A stretch of 64,000 nt of DNA, from positions 1 to 64,000 of the forward strand of contig CALUZS010000004.1 of the NCBI GenBank assembly GCA_944325355.1, written 5' to 3'. This stretch comes from an uncultured Parabacteroides sp. GTDB taxonomy: Bacteria > Bacteroidota > Bacteroidia > Bacteroidales > Tannerellaceae. Below the pieces are notes generated by a model. The model saw only the letters and a list, made by a program, of their open reading frames with translations, had not been told where the DNA came from and made no database searches. Each line of letters opens with the position of its first letter. Positions within the stretch are counted from its first letter, which is position 1. Shown in pieces: positions 43,919 to 52,792 of the stretch. A program made the position numbers and the translations under genes.

Positions 43919-45046
43919 TCACCGTTTCAAGAGAACAGTAATGCGCAATGCCAAGTCAAAAAATACCATTTTTGCATTGACATTTTGCGTAATATGCTGT
44001 TCGGCGGTGCTCAATTCCTCCATCAAATCGATTACGTTCCGTTCGTTAACGAACGGAGAGAATCGGATGGAAAAATCCGCTTCTTCATGATTCATGTAGG
44101 TTAGTTCCGCATTCTGGAAGCGGTAAATGAAGTTCTCTCGGATTAGGTGTTGGCAATATTGCAGAAAATTTTTCTGTTTTTCGCGCCCTAATCCTGCCAG
44201 AATGTCGGCAAGTTGTTTCATCTCTTTCACGTTGCGCATCCAAGAATTGCGCATCATGCTTTTAAAAAAATCTAGAAATTGAAGATTTTCTTCATTCAGG
44301 CTGATGGTCTCTACCGCTTTCAGGTAATTTCCGTTGGCAATGTGTGTGACGTTGGCGGCATCTTCTTTTGTGATACCGAAACGTTCTGTCAGCGTTTCAC
44401 TGAGTTTTTGGTCTTCGATTGCCCGCACATTGATGCGTTGTGCTCTTGATAGAATTGTACCGAGTACGTTGTCCGGATTCTCGGATACCATCAGTATGAC
44501 AGTATGTTGCGGCGGTTCTTCTATGATTTTTAGCAATTTGTTCGCGCATGTCGGATGTAGTTTTTCTGGTAGCCAGATGATGAGTACGCGATATGCCGCC
44601 TCGTAAATTTTCAAATTCAGTTTGTGAATAATTGCATCGCTTTCTTTTGAATAAATGATGGCTTGCGAATTCCCTGCGTTGATGTAATTGAGCCAACTGT
44701 TGAAGTCGAAATAGGGATTTTCTTGCAGGAAGTCTCTCCATTCTGGCAGAAAGTCATCACACAATTCCTTCTTTTTTTCTTTTTTTGCCACAATTGGGAA
44801 AACAAAATGGAGATCAGGATGGGCCAAAATGTCATATTTCAGGCAGGATGGGCAGTGTCCACACGCATCATTCCCTGTACGGTTCTGACAATTAAGGTAA
44901 CGGGCATAAGCCAATGCAATGGCATAGGTGCCGAATCCACCTTGTCCGGTAAATAATTGGGCGTGCGGTATAAATCCTTCGTTTATGGTCTGTATTAATT
45001 GACTTTTCAAAGAGTCTTGTCCGATAATATCTTTAAAATATGTCAT
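43919..45046 (-). CDS. holB: DNA polymerase III delta-prime subunit
   Basis: HolB is the non-hydrolysing clamp-loader subunit. The start is set at MTYFKDIIG (45046); an in-frame TTG upstream would add six residues. The 375-residue protein has the AAA+ fold, with a degenerate Walker A (FTGQGGFGTYA, where the Lys is lost), the zinc-binding Cys set (ending CGHCPSC) near residues 52-66, and the sensor region EEPPQHTVILMVSENP. A TATCTTTG box on the minus strand lies at 45117-45124. It converges on the small-protein unit. Confidence 0.93.
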   Translation of the reverse strand: MTYFKDIIGQDSLKSQLIQTINEGFIPHAQLFTGQGGFGTYAIALAYARYLNCQNRTGNDACGHCPSCLKYDILAHPDLHFVFPIVAKKEKKKELCDDFLPEWRDFLQENPYFDFNSWLNYINAGNSQAIIYSKESDAIIHKLNLKIYEAAYRVLIIWLPEKLHPTCANKLLKIIEEPPQHTVILMVSENPDNVLGTILSRAQRINVRAIEDQKLSETLTERFGITKEDAANVTHIANGNYLKAVETISLNEENLQFLDFFKSMMRNSWMRNVKEMKQLADILAGLGREKQKNFLQYCQHLIRENFIYRFQNAELTYMNHEEADFSIRFSPFVNERNVIDLMEELSTAEQHITQNVNAKMVFFDLALRITVLLKR

Positions 45047-45208
45047 TATTTTGTATTTATTCAATGAGAAAAATCAATAAACTGGCTGTTGTTAAAAATA
45101 TTTTTTATTAATTTGCCAAAGATATAATCCGGAAATGAATTTATAAGTAGATACATTTTCATTCCGTTTTCAAAGACAAATGTATTATCTAATAGTTAGA
45201 AAAGCAAG

Positions 45209-46936
45209 ATGGATCGAAGGAACTTTTTAGGTAGAGTAGCCTTAGGTGGTGGAATATTGGCATCCTCATCGTTTTACTCTTGTTTGTCTCCTTCCGGCTC
45301 GAAGGAGGGGAACAGATTAGTGCAAATAGATTCGGCAACGGGTGAGCTTAATGCGGATATAGTAATCGCAGGTGCCGGAATGGGTGGCTGTGCTGCTGCA
45401 ATGTCTGCCCTGAAACATGGATTGACTGTGGTTATGACGGAGGAAACCGATTGGATTGGCGGGCAGTTGACCCAGCAGATTGTACCGGTCGATGAGCATC
45501 CGTGGATAAACACACACGGAGCACCAGCATCGTATCGGCGTTTTCGCAATTTGGTGCGCGATTATTATAAACGCAATTATCCGGTGATAGAAGAGGAAAT
45601 GGCAAATGAAAATTTCAATCCCGGAAAGGGTTTTGTCTCTAATTTCTGCTTTGAGCCTAAAGTGGGTTTACAAATATTGCAGGATATGCTTGCGCCTTAT
45701 ATCAGTGCCGGAAAACTGGTGCTGCTGCTTGAGCACAAAGCGGTATCGGCCGATATGGAAGGTGCGGAAGTGAAGGTTTTACGGGTTCGGAATAGTCGTA
45801 CTGGAAATGTTGTTACGTTGAAAGCTCCTTATTTTGTTGATGCTACGGAAATAGGCGATTTGCTTCCTTTGACAGGTACTGAATATGTGACAGGTACCGA
45901 GTCGAAAGAGGAGACAGGAGAATTGCATGCCCCGGAGAAAGGGGACCCGACGAATGAACAGGCATTTACTATGTGTTTTATCCTTGATTATGTACCGGGA
46001 GAAGACTGGACCATCAAACGCCCGGAAGAATATGATTTTTGGAGGGACTATGCGCCGCAGATGAAACAACCGTGGACCGGAAAGCTCCTTGATTTATCGT
46101 ATTCGAATCCGCGTACTTTGGAGCCGCGCACCTTGGATTTCCATCCTGAGGGAATCAATCAGAACGGACGTATGAACTGGTGGAATTACCGGAAAATTAT
46201 TGACAGGAAAACGTATGAACCTGGATTTTTCAAAAGTGATTTGACGATTGTGAACTGGCCGCAAAATGATTATTTGTTGGGAAGAATTATTGACGTGGAT
46301 GACGCGACGTTCAAACATCATGTAGATCGGGCAAAACAGCTGAGTTTGTCGTTGGTTTACTGGTTGCAAACCGAAGTGCCGCGTCCTGACGGAGGAAAGG
46401 GATGGCCTGGGGTCCGGCTGCGTTGTGATGCTGTAGGCACCGATGATGGATTGGCAAAATATCCATATATACGTGAAGCGCGCCGTATAAAGTCGTTGTT
46501 TACCGTTAAGGAAGAGCATGTAGGCGTAGAGCAGCGTTCTCAGATAACAGGTGTGAAAGATGGTGTTAAATGTGCGGATTTCTTTGACAGCGTGGGTGTC
46601 GGTTCGTATAGCATAGACCTCCATCCGACTACCGGAGGCGATAATTATCTGGATTGTCCTTCACTGCCTTTCCAAATCCCATTAGGGGCGTTATTACCTG
46701 TACGGACAAAAAACTTGCTTCCTGCCAATAAAAATATCGGAACGACACATATCACCAACGGCTGTTACCGGGAACATCCGACGGAGTGGGGTGTCGGTGA
46801 AGCTGTCGGTGCATTAGTTGCTTTTTCTTTGCAGCGGAATGTATTACCTCGTGATGTGCGTGCCGACAAAGGAATGCTGAAAGAGTTCCAAGACATGCTT
46901 CATGCCCAAGGCGTAGAGACTAAGTGGCCGGATTAG
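45209..46936 (+). CDS. Exported FAD-dependent oxidoreductase with a twin-arginine signal
   Basis: The N-terminus DRRNFLGRVALGGG is a good twin-arginine signal, followed by a hydrophobic stretch and SFYSC, which could be a lipobox at Cys24. After that comes an FAD-binding fold (VIAGAGMGGCAAAM, about residues 51-64). The 575-residue protein belongs to the FAD-dependent oxidoreductase family found with polysaccharide-degradation genes. Its substrate is unknown. tatA and tatC lie 4 kb upstream. It is monocistronic. Confidence 0.87.
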   Translation: MDRRNFLGRVALGGGILASSSFYSCLSPSGSKEGNRLVQIDSATGELNADIVIAGAGMGGCAAAMSALKHGLTVVMTEETDWIGGQLTQQIVPVDEHPWINTHGAPASYRRFRNLVRDYYKRNYPVIEEEMANENFNPGKGFVSNFCFEPKVGLQILQDMLAPYISAGKLVLLLEHKAVSADMEGAEVKVLRVRNSRTGNVVTLKAPYFVDATEIGDLLPLTGTEYVTGTESKEETGELHAPEKGDPTNEQAFTMCFILDYVPGEDWTIKRPEEYDFWRDYAPQMKQPWTGKLLDLSYSNPRTLEPRTLDFHPEGINQNGRMNWWNYRKIIDRKTYEPGFFKSDLTIVNWPQNDYLLGRIIDVDDATFKHHVDRAKQLSLSLVYWLQTEVPRPDGGKGWPGVRLRCDAVGTDDGLAKYPYIREARRIKSLFTVKEEHVGVEQRSQITGVKDGVKCADFFDSVGVGSYSIDLHPTTGGDNYLDCPSLPFQIPLGALLPVRTKNLLPANKNIGTTHITNGCYREHPTEWGVGEAVGALVAFSLQRNVLPRDVRADKGMLKEFQDMLHAQGVETKWPD

Positions 46937-47001
46937 TGCTCGTTTTTGCCATTGTTTAAAACTTGTTTTGTCTTTGCTGCTTAAAAATATGTGGAGATAA
47001 T

Positions 47002-47032
47002 TTTGCTGGAATGGGGAAAAGTCGTATCTTTG
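47002..47032 (+). promoter_or_regulatory. Promoter of rpsP
   Basis: TTTG (47002-47005), exactly 19 bases, TATCTTTG (47025-47032): a full consensus promoter. Transcription should start near 47039, about 34 bases before the ATG. Confidence 0.88.
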
Positions 47033-47072
47033 CACCGCTAATACAAACAGCTTAAAAAAATTATATTCAAAC

Positions 47073-47624
47073 ATGGCAACAAAGATTAGATTGCAAAGAC
47101 GCGGTCGTAAAAATTACGCATTTTATCAGATCGTAGTCGCAGACAGCAGGGCTCCACGTGATGGAAGATTTATTGAAAGGATAGGTTCTTATAATCCGAA
47201 CACTAATCCTGCTACAATAGATTTGAATTTCGAAAGAGCTTTGTATTGGCTGCAAACCGGTGCACAACCGACAGATACAGCTCGTAATATCCTTTCCCGT
47301 GAAGGCGTTTGCTTGAAGAAACACTTATTGACAGGTGTGCGGAAAGGTGCATTCGATGAAGCAGTAGCTGAAGAGAAGTTCCAGGCTTGGCTTAAAAACA
47401 AACAGGTTTCTTTACAAGCTTTGAAAGACAAGAACGCAGAAGCAGCTCGTGAGGTAGCTAAGGCTCGTTTGGAAGCTGAAAAAGAAGTAAACAAGGCAAA
47501 AGCTGAAGTTGTAGCTAAGAAAAAGGCTGAAAAAGCAGCAGCCGAAGCTGCAAAACAAGCAGAGGAAGCGGTAGCAGAAGCTCCTGAAGCAGCAGAAGCT
47601 CCGGCAACTGAAAATGCTGAATAA
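47073..47624 (+). CDS. rpsP: 30S ribosomal protein S16 with an extended C-terminus
   Basis: The first 80 or so residues are a normal S16 ([33 protein letters not shown]). From about residue 95 to 183 there is an Ala/Lys/Glu-rich helical tail that roughly doubles the protein. Such tails occur in Bacteroidota S16 proteins, and this one is rich in AEK repeats and probably forms a coiled coil or disordered arm. It is monocistronic: the usual partners rimM and trmD are absent. A perfect terminator follows. Confidence 0.96.
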   Translation: MATKIRLQRRGRKNYAFYQIVVADSRAPRDGRFIERIGSYNPNTNPATIDLNFERALYWLQTGAQPTDTARNILSREGVCLKKHLLTGVRKGAFDEAVAEEKFQAWLKNKQVSLQALKDKNAEAAREVAKARLEAEKEVNKAKAEVVAKKKAEKAAAEAAKQAEEAVAEAPEAAEAPATENAE

Positions 47625-47643
47625 GAGAAATGCAAAGCCAAAT

Positions 47644-47680
47644 AAAAAAGGACATCGTTTTTTCGATGTCCTTTTTTATT
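47644..47680. terminator. Bidirectional terminator between rpsP and the purine phosphorylase
   Basis: AAAAAAGGACATCG (47644-47657), loop TTTTTT, CGATGTCCTTTTTT (47664-47677): a perfect 14-bp stem with A/T flanks, serving convergent genes. Confidence 0.93.
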
Positions 47681-47710
47681 ATCGTCTGATAAAGAAAATG
47701 TATGCTGCTT

Positions 47711-48523
47711 TTATATAGTGCCTATCAAAGCGGAAAAGAGCGTGCACATCTTTTCAACAGCTTTGTCGGCTTCTTGGACTACATCGTTGCCATCATTGTA
47801 TTCGTTTTCCTGCATATTGTAGCCGCAATTTGTGATAACTGACATCCCGAACACGCGAATGCCGGCGTGGCGGGCAACAATAACTTCCGGAACCGTACTC
47901 ATTCCTACGGCGTCTCCTCCAATATGGTGGAAGAACGTGTATTCAGCCGGTGTTTCAAAGGATGGTCCTGTGACTCCTACGTATACGCCTTTTTGGACGT
48001 TGATGGATTTTTCAGCGGCTATTTTTTCCATCTCGCGAATAAACTCCCGGTCGTATGCCCTCGTCATATCAGGGAAACGAGTTCCGAACAATTCGTTGTT
48101 TGGCCCGATTAGCGGATTCGGCAATAGATTGATATGGTCTTTTATAATCATTAAATCGCCTTTCTTGAAGTTTTCGTTGATGCCTCCGGCGGCATTTGAG
48201 ACAAGCAGGTTTTTTACCCCTAACAATTTTATTACCCGAATCGGGAATGTAACCTGTTCCATCGTATACCCTTCGTAAAAATGAAACCGTCCCTGCATCA
48301 TCAGGACAGGGGTGCCGTTCAATGTTCCGCATAGCAAATTCCCTTTGTGCCCGGTTGCTGTAGATTTGACAAAATGCGGGATAATGCTGTACGGGATGGT
48401 AATAGCTTTCTCTATCCGGTTTGCCAATTCTCCCAATCCGCTGCCAAGTATGACGGCTGTTTTTGGAAGGAATGGAAAATTATCCGTCAGGAATTGTGCG
48501 GTTTCTTTGTAATATTGATTCAT
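47711..48523 (-). CDS. Purine-nucleoside phosphorylase (inosine/guanosine type)
   Basis: The 270-residue protein has the trimeric PNP hallmarks: [11 protein letters not shown] at residue 24, the [13 protein letters not shown] loop near 140, EMEKIAAEK near 175 and the conserved [12 protein letters not shown] near 209. It cleaves purine nucleosides with phosphate to release bases and ribose-1-phosphate. It is the last gene of a three-gene - strand unit (M20 dipeptidase, deaminase, PNP); gaps are 4 and 13 bases, so they are probably co-transcribed. Confidence 0.95.
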   Translation of the reverse strand: MNQYYKETAQFLTDNFPFLPKTAVILGSGLGELANRIEKAITIPYSIIPHFVKSTATGHKGNLLCGTLNGTPVLMMQGRFHFYEGYTMEQVTFPIRVIKLLGVKNLLVSNAAGGINENFKKGDLMIIKDHINLLPNPLIGPNNELFGTRFPDMTRAYDREFIREMEKIAAEKSINVQKGVYVGVTGPSFETPAEYTFFHHIGGDAVGMSTVPEVIVARHAGIRVFGMSVITNCGYNMQENEYNDGNDVVQEADKAVEKMCTLFSALIGTI

Positions 48524-48536
48524 TTCTTCTCTTATT

Positions 48537-49796
48537 TTATCGTGTGACTAAATTGTAAGCGATACGGGATGCGTTTTCTAAAATCTCTTCCTCTCCGGGA
48601 ACGTGCCGGTTTTCCATTAATATCTTTCCGTTGCAGATAACCGTGTCTATGCAGCTTCCATTGGCAGCATAGACGATATTCGATATAAAGTTGAAGTTCG
48701 GGGTGAAAGCAGCCTGTTTCAAGTCGACCAGACATAAGTCTGCCAAATACCCCGGTGCTATTTTCCCGGCTTTTAGTCGCAAAGCAGAAGCTCCGTTTGC
48801 CGTGGCAGCCGCAAAGATTTCTTCAGCTGTAACCGCTTCGGGATTTTTTCTCCAGGCTTTTCCCAAAAGAGAAGCGAGTTTCATTGCCTCGATCATGTCG
48901 AGGTTGTTGGAGGAAGCGCATCCGTCGGTTCCTAACAGAACATTTACGCCATTTTCTTTCATTTCGATGAAACGGAATTCTGCACCGGAACCTAATTTCA
49001 TGTTAGAAGCCGGATTATGTACCACCTTGACTCCATAATCAGCAAGCATTTTGATTTCATCGGAATCGATAAATAGTCCGTGGGCGATAACCAGTCGCGG
49101 AGACAGAACTCCCAGCTGGTACAAGTAACGCACCGGAGTGTATCCGAATTGTTGCAAAGCGTTTTCCCGTTCCTCTTCGGTTTCAGCCAAGTGCAGGTGG
49201 ATTAACAGGTTGTTCTCTTGGGAGAATTTATCCAGCCATTTCAGCAGCGTGCCGGAAACGGTATATATAGCGTGTGGACCGAGTGCGAAAGTGATTCTGT
49301 CACAAAAATCTTCCGATAGACGGAAAGTGCGTTCGCATTCGATTTTGCATTGTTCTGTAAGTTGGGAGTTGAAGTGGTCGAAACAGACGCCGGACAATAC
49401 GGCCCGCAATCCCATCTCTTTTACAGCGGTGGCTGTTGCCTTAATTTTAGGGTACATATCCAGAAAGGTAGTGGTACCCGATTTTATCATTTCGAGACAA
49501 GCCAATTTACTCCCCCAGTAAATGTCGTTTTGCGTCATTTTGGCTTCGTTCGGCCAGATTTTATCTTTTAGCCAAGGAGTTAACGGCATGTCATCGGCAA
49601 ATCCCCGAAACAGGGTCATGGCAGCATGAGTATGGCCATTCACGAACCCGGGAATCAATGCTTTGTTGCTTGCGTCGATGATTCTGTTTGCTTCCCGGTC
49701 TTTGTTTATCCCTATCTCTTTGATATATTTACCTTCAATATAGATGTCTACAGATTTTCCGTCCAGTAGTACGTTTTTTATCAGTAGTGTATCCAT
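48537..49796 (-). CDS. MTA/S-adenosylhomocysteine or adenosine deaminase (amidohydrolase)
   Basis: The 419-residue protein is a metal-dependent amidohydrolase with [12 protein letters not shown] near residue 55, HLHLAET near 197, HG near 229 and [10 protein letters not shown] near 294, which supply the metal and catalytic residues. The subgroup resembles 5'-methylthioadenosine/S-adenosylhomocysteine deaminases (mtaD), but adenosine or guanine may be used. Its neighbour PNP acts on inosine, so the pair could form an adenosine-to-hypoxanthine salvage route. Confidence 0.85.
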   Translation of the reverse strand: MDTLLIKNVLLDGKSVDIYIEGKYIKEIGINKDREANRIIDASNKALIPGFVNGHTHAAMTLFRGFADDMPLTPWLKDKIWPNEAKMTQNDIYWGSKLACLEMIKSGTTTFLDMYPKIKATATAVKEMGLRAVLSGVCFDHFNSQLTEQCKIECERTFRLSEDFCDRITFALGPHAIYTVSGTLLKWLDKFSQENNLLIHLHLAETEEERENALQQFGYTPVRYLYQLGVLSPRLVIAHGLFIDSDEIKMLADYGVKVVHNPASNMKLGSGAEFRFIEMKENGVNVLLGTDGCASSNNLDMIEAMKLASLLGKAWRKNPEAVTAEEIFAAATANGASALRLKAGKIAPGYLADLCLVDLKQAAFTPNFNFISNIVYAANGSCIDTVICNGKILMENRHVPGEEEILENASRIAYNLVTR

Positions 49797-49800
49797 TGGT

Positions 49801-51165
49801 TTATTCGTTTAATGGAAATAATTTGTAAAATTCGGCAACGGATTCAATTCCTTTGAAGAAAAAGTCCGTACGGCAGCTCTCGTTTGGTGAATGGATGGCG
49901 TTTTCTTCCAATCCGAATCCCATCAATATGGACTTGATGCCCAAGACCTGCTCGAATGTCGAAATAATAGGTATGCTGCCACCTCGTCGTACAGCCAGCG
50001 GCATTTTGCCGAAAGCGGTAGTCATTGCCTGTTCCGCAGCCCTATAAGCCGGAAGGTTTATAGGGCATACATACCCTTCACCGCCGTGCGAAGGGGTAAC
50101 TTTCACCTGAATATATGGGGGTGTGACCTGTTTTATGTATTCTTCGAAGAGCCTGGATATTTTTTTGTGATCCTGATGGGGAACCAATCGGCAAGATACC
50201 TTGGCATATGCTTTTGATGGCAATACTGTTTTGCTTCCTTCGCCAGTGTATCCTCCCCAGATGCCGCAGATGTCGAACGACGGGCGGCAGCTGTTGCGTT
50301 CGAGGGTGCTGTATCCCGTTTCGCCGGCAAGTGCTTTTACTCCGATAGCTTTTTTGTATTTTTCTTCATCGAAAGGTATTTTTGCAATCATTGCGCGCTC
50401 CTGTTCCGAAAGTTCTTCTACATCGTTATAGAAGTGGGGGATGGTAATCTTGCCATCTTCACCAATGATGTCTGCCAATATCCGGCAAAGTGTGTTGATA
50501 GGGTTTGCCACAGCACCCCCGAAATGTCCGGAGTGCAAGTCCCGGTTTGGTCCGGTCGCTTCTATTTCCCAATAAGCCAATCCCCTTAATCCGGTAGTCA
50601 AAGACGGCGTTTCGGCGTCGACCATGCTTGTGTCGGATACCAAGATGATATCGGCTTTCAGCAACTCTTTGTGGTCGATGCAGAATTTTTCAAGGGAGGG
50701 GGAACCAATCTCTTCCTCACCTTCCAGGATGAATTTGACATTGCAGCGGAGGAATCCCTCTTTGGCGGCAATCTCGAACCCTTTTACCTGCATCATGCAC
50801 TGTCCTTTGTCATCATCGGCACCGCGTCCACGGATGCGCCCGTCTGTTATGACCGGGTCGAAAGGTGCAGTTTTCCATAACTCCAGCGGTTCGGCAGGCA
50901 TTACGTCGTAATGACCGTAAACGAGCACGGTCGGGAAAGATTCGTCCATGATTTTCTGTGCATAGACTACCGGGTTCCCGGATGTGGGGATTATTTCGGC
51001 GCTGTCTGCCCCGGATGATTCGAGAATCTCTTTCCAACGTTGTGCGCAGCGGAGCAATTCTTCTTTACATTCGTGCTTGGCACTGATTGACGGAATCCTA
51101 ATCAGAGAGAACAGCTCCTCTATGAAGCGCTCTTTATTTTGTCCTATATACGATTTTATATCCAT
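49801..51165 (-). CDS. M20-family dipeptidase
   Basis: The 454-residue protein has the M20 motifs: VYGHYDVMPAEP near residue 78, GRGADDDKGQ near 109 and the catalytic Glu in EGEEEIGSP near 150, then the dimerisation domain. This family includes Acy1/DapE-like dipeptidases and carnosinases. It is the first gene of the - strand unit with the deaminase and PNP, with no functional link obvious except turnover of nutrients. Confidence 0.9.
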   Translation of the reverse strand: MDIKSYIGQNKERFIEELFSLIRIPSISAKHECKEELLRCAQRWKEILESSGADSAEIIPTSGNPVVYAQKIMDESFPTVLVYGHYDVMPAEPLELWKTAPFDPVITDGRIRGRGADDDKGQCMMQVKGFEIAAKEGFLRCNVKFILEGEEEIGSPSLEKFCIDHKELLKADIILVSDTSMVDAETPSLTTGLRGLAYWEIEATGPNRDLHSGHFGGAVANPINTLCRILADIIGEDGKITIPHFYNDVEELSEQERAMIAKIPFDEEKYKKAIGVKALAGETGYSTLERNSCRPSFDICGIWGGYTGEGSKTVLPSKAYAKVSCRLVPHQDHKKISRLFEEYIKQVTPPYIQVKVTPSHGGEGYVCPINLPAYRAAEQAMTTAFGKMPLAVRRGGSIPIISTFEQVLGIKSILMGFGLEENAIHSPNESCRTDFFFKGIESVAEFYKLFPLNE

Positions 51166-51258
51166 AACATTTTTTGCTTGATAACTCTGCCGTAAAGGTA
51201 AGTAAAAATAAATTGCTTCTCTGGACCGTGACCTTTTTTCTTTGGAGAAAAGAAATAG

Positions 51259-51292
51259 TTTCAGGAAGCGGCATGCAGCTTTTTTCCTGAAA
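51259..51292. repeat. Inverted repeat in the M20-to-W/Y gene gap
   Basis: TTTCAGGAA (51259-51267) pairs perfectly with TTCCTGAAA (51284-51292), with an inner AGC/GCT. The 303-base gap (51166-51468) also holds a TATATTTG box at 51373-51380, the likely -7 of the next gene. No other gene is seen. Confidence 0.45.
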
Positions 51293-51468
51293 ATACCGTC
51301 TGTTTTATATAGTTGAAAGATTATTTATAGTTAAAGTATATGTAATTGGGAGAGGACAATAAGTAATCTTTCTATATTTGTAAAACAATCGGATGGAACA
51401 CTCCGGAAGAATTAAACGAAACGGATTTGAAGCAGTCAAAAGAATATAATCATATAGGAGATAAGTTT

Positions 51469-52773
51469 ATGAAACCGACAAGCGTAAAGATACTATTGCT
51501 GCTGTTGGCATTCGTGGTAACAGCAAATATCTCGGCTCAAGATTTTTTTGACGATGTATATTTTACAACGACCGAAAAGGCAAAGACCGAGAAGAAAGCA
51601 GAAGAAAAGCAATCTTCTGTAAAGAAGGATGCAACTGCAGAAACAAAGAGCAAGGCGGTCGCAACGGCAAAAGCTACATCGGTAGCTAAGGCTTCCGATG
51701 ACGCTGATAGGGATGTTGACGCATATAATCGTAGATATACTTCCGAAAATGTCGAAGAGGATGAAGTAAAAGAAGCTGCGGAAAAGGCGGAAGTTACTTC
51801 AGCCCCGGAACGTCGTTCGGATACGGAATATACGGAGCGTATCGTCCGTTACCACTCCCCGAGTAAAATCACGATAGCCGGTGCAGACAGGGTTAACCTC
51901 TATTTGGATGAGGGGTATTATTCATACGATTATGATATGGATTATACAGGCGGCGTTGATGTGAACCTGAATATAAACCTTGGGTCACCGTGGTATGATC
52001 CTTGGTATTATAGCAGCTGGTACAGACCTTGGTATTACGGATATTATTCTCCGTGGTGGTCTTATTCCTGGTATTCTCCGTGGTATTGGGGCTGGGGAGG
52101 TTTTTATGCCGGCTTCTATTCCCCGTGGTACGATCCTTGGTTCTATGGTCCCGGCTGGGGCTGGTCTTATAGCTGGTACGGCGGATATTACGGACCGTAT
52201 TATGGTCATCACCATCATGGACCTGTATACCAACATAATTCGGCAGCCGGACGTTCTGCGGCAAGTTGGGCAGGCAGGGCAAATGGCAGTAGCCGTTCGG
52301 CAGCATCGATGGCGGGACGAAGCAGCGGAAGAAGCCGTGCAACTTCTTTGAGGAGCAGTTCTACGGGTAGCCGTTCGAGCAGCACATCTGCCTTGCGTTC
52401 GTCCGGGAACCGTTCAAGTTCCTACTCGTCTTCGAGAAGTTCGTCTACACGTAGCTCGTCGATAACGAGAAGTGCACGTAGTGTCCGCGACAATAACAAT
52501 TCGGGATACACAAATTCGTCGAGAGGTATTTATTCTACTTCCCGCTCATCGGGTAACAGTACCAACCGCTCTACGTATAATACATATAATAGGAATAGCA
52601 ACCGTTCTACGTACACGAACAGTAGAAGCAACAGCCGTTCTTCTTATACTCCGTCGAGAAGCAGTAACTCGACTATCAGAAGCTCTTCTTCATTTGGTGG
52701 TGGCCGCTCTTCCGGTGGCGGATTCAGCGGCGGAGGTGGCGGCAGTCGTTCCGGTGGCGGTCGCGGCAGATAA
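51469..52773 (+). CDS. Secreted Trp/Tyr-rich and Ser/Arg-rich low-complexity protein
   Basis: The start is set at MKPTSVKIL (51469), because a signal peptide (about 1-24, ending ISAQ) begins there and GGAG lies 9 bases upstream; an extension of 14 residues is possible. The 434-residue protein has a charged Lys/Glu linker (about 30-140) and a W/Y-rich block (about 172-250) built from repeated SPWY/DPWY-type units ending in a His tetrad. A Ser/Arg-rich stretch with SSS and RSS repeats (about 265-405) and a Gly/Ser/Arg-rich end follow. No catalytic domain is visible. The composition suggests surface adhesion, assembly or nucleic-acid/metal binding. It is 19 bases before an OmpP1-type barrel gene. 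Confidence 0.72.
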   Translation: MKPTSVKILLLLLAFVVTANISAQDFFDDVYFTTTEKAKTEKKAEEKQSSVKKDATAETKSKAVATAKATSVAKASDDADRDVDAYNRRYTSENVEEDEVKEAAEKAEVTSAPERRSDTEYTERIVRYHSPSKITIAGADRVNLYLDEGYYSYDYDMDYTGGVDVNLNINLGSPWYDPWYYSSWYRPWYYGYYSPWWSYSWYSPWYWGWGGFYAGFYSPWYDPWFYGPGWGWSYSWYGGYYGPYYGHHHHGPVYQHNSAAGRSAASWAGRANGSSRSAASMAGRSSGRSRATSLRSSSTGSRSSSTSALRSSGNRSSSYSSSRSSSTRSSSITRSARSVRDNNNSGYTNSSRGIYSTSRSSGNSTNRSTYNTYNRNSNRSTYTNSRSNSRSSYTPSRSSNSTIRSSSSFGGGRSSGGGFSGGGGGSRSGGGRGR

Positions 52774-52792
52774 ATTTAATTAGGTAAAAGTT

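Noticed and set aside
51893..52351. Several open frames on both strands in the W/Y-rich gene
   Set aside because: They come from the repeats of the real frame and encode low-complexity text without start signals.
51980..52790. Tandem repeats suggesting a CRISPR array
   Set aside because: The repeats are short, coding (SPWY and RSS units) and in frame; there is no fixed spacer size and no cas genes.
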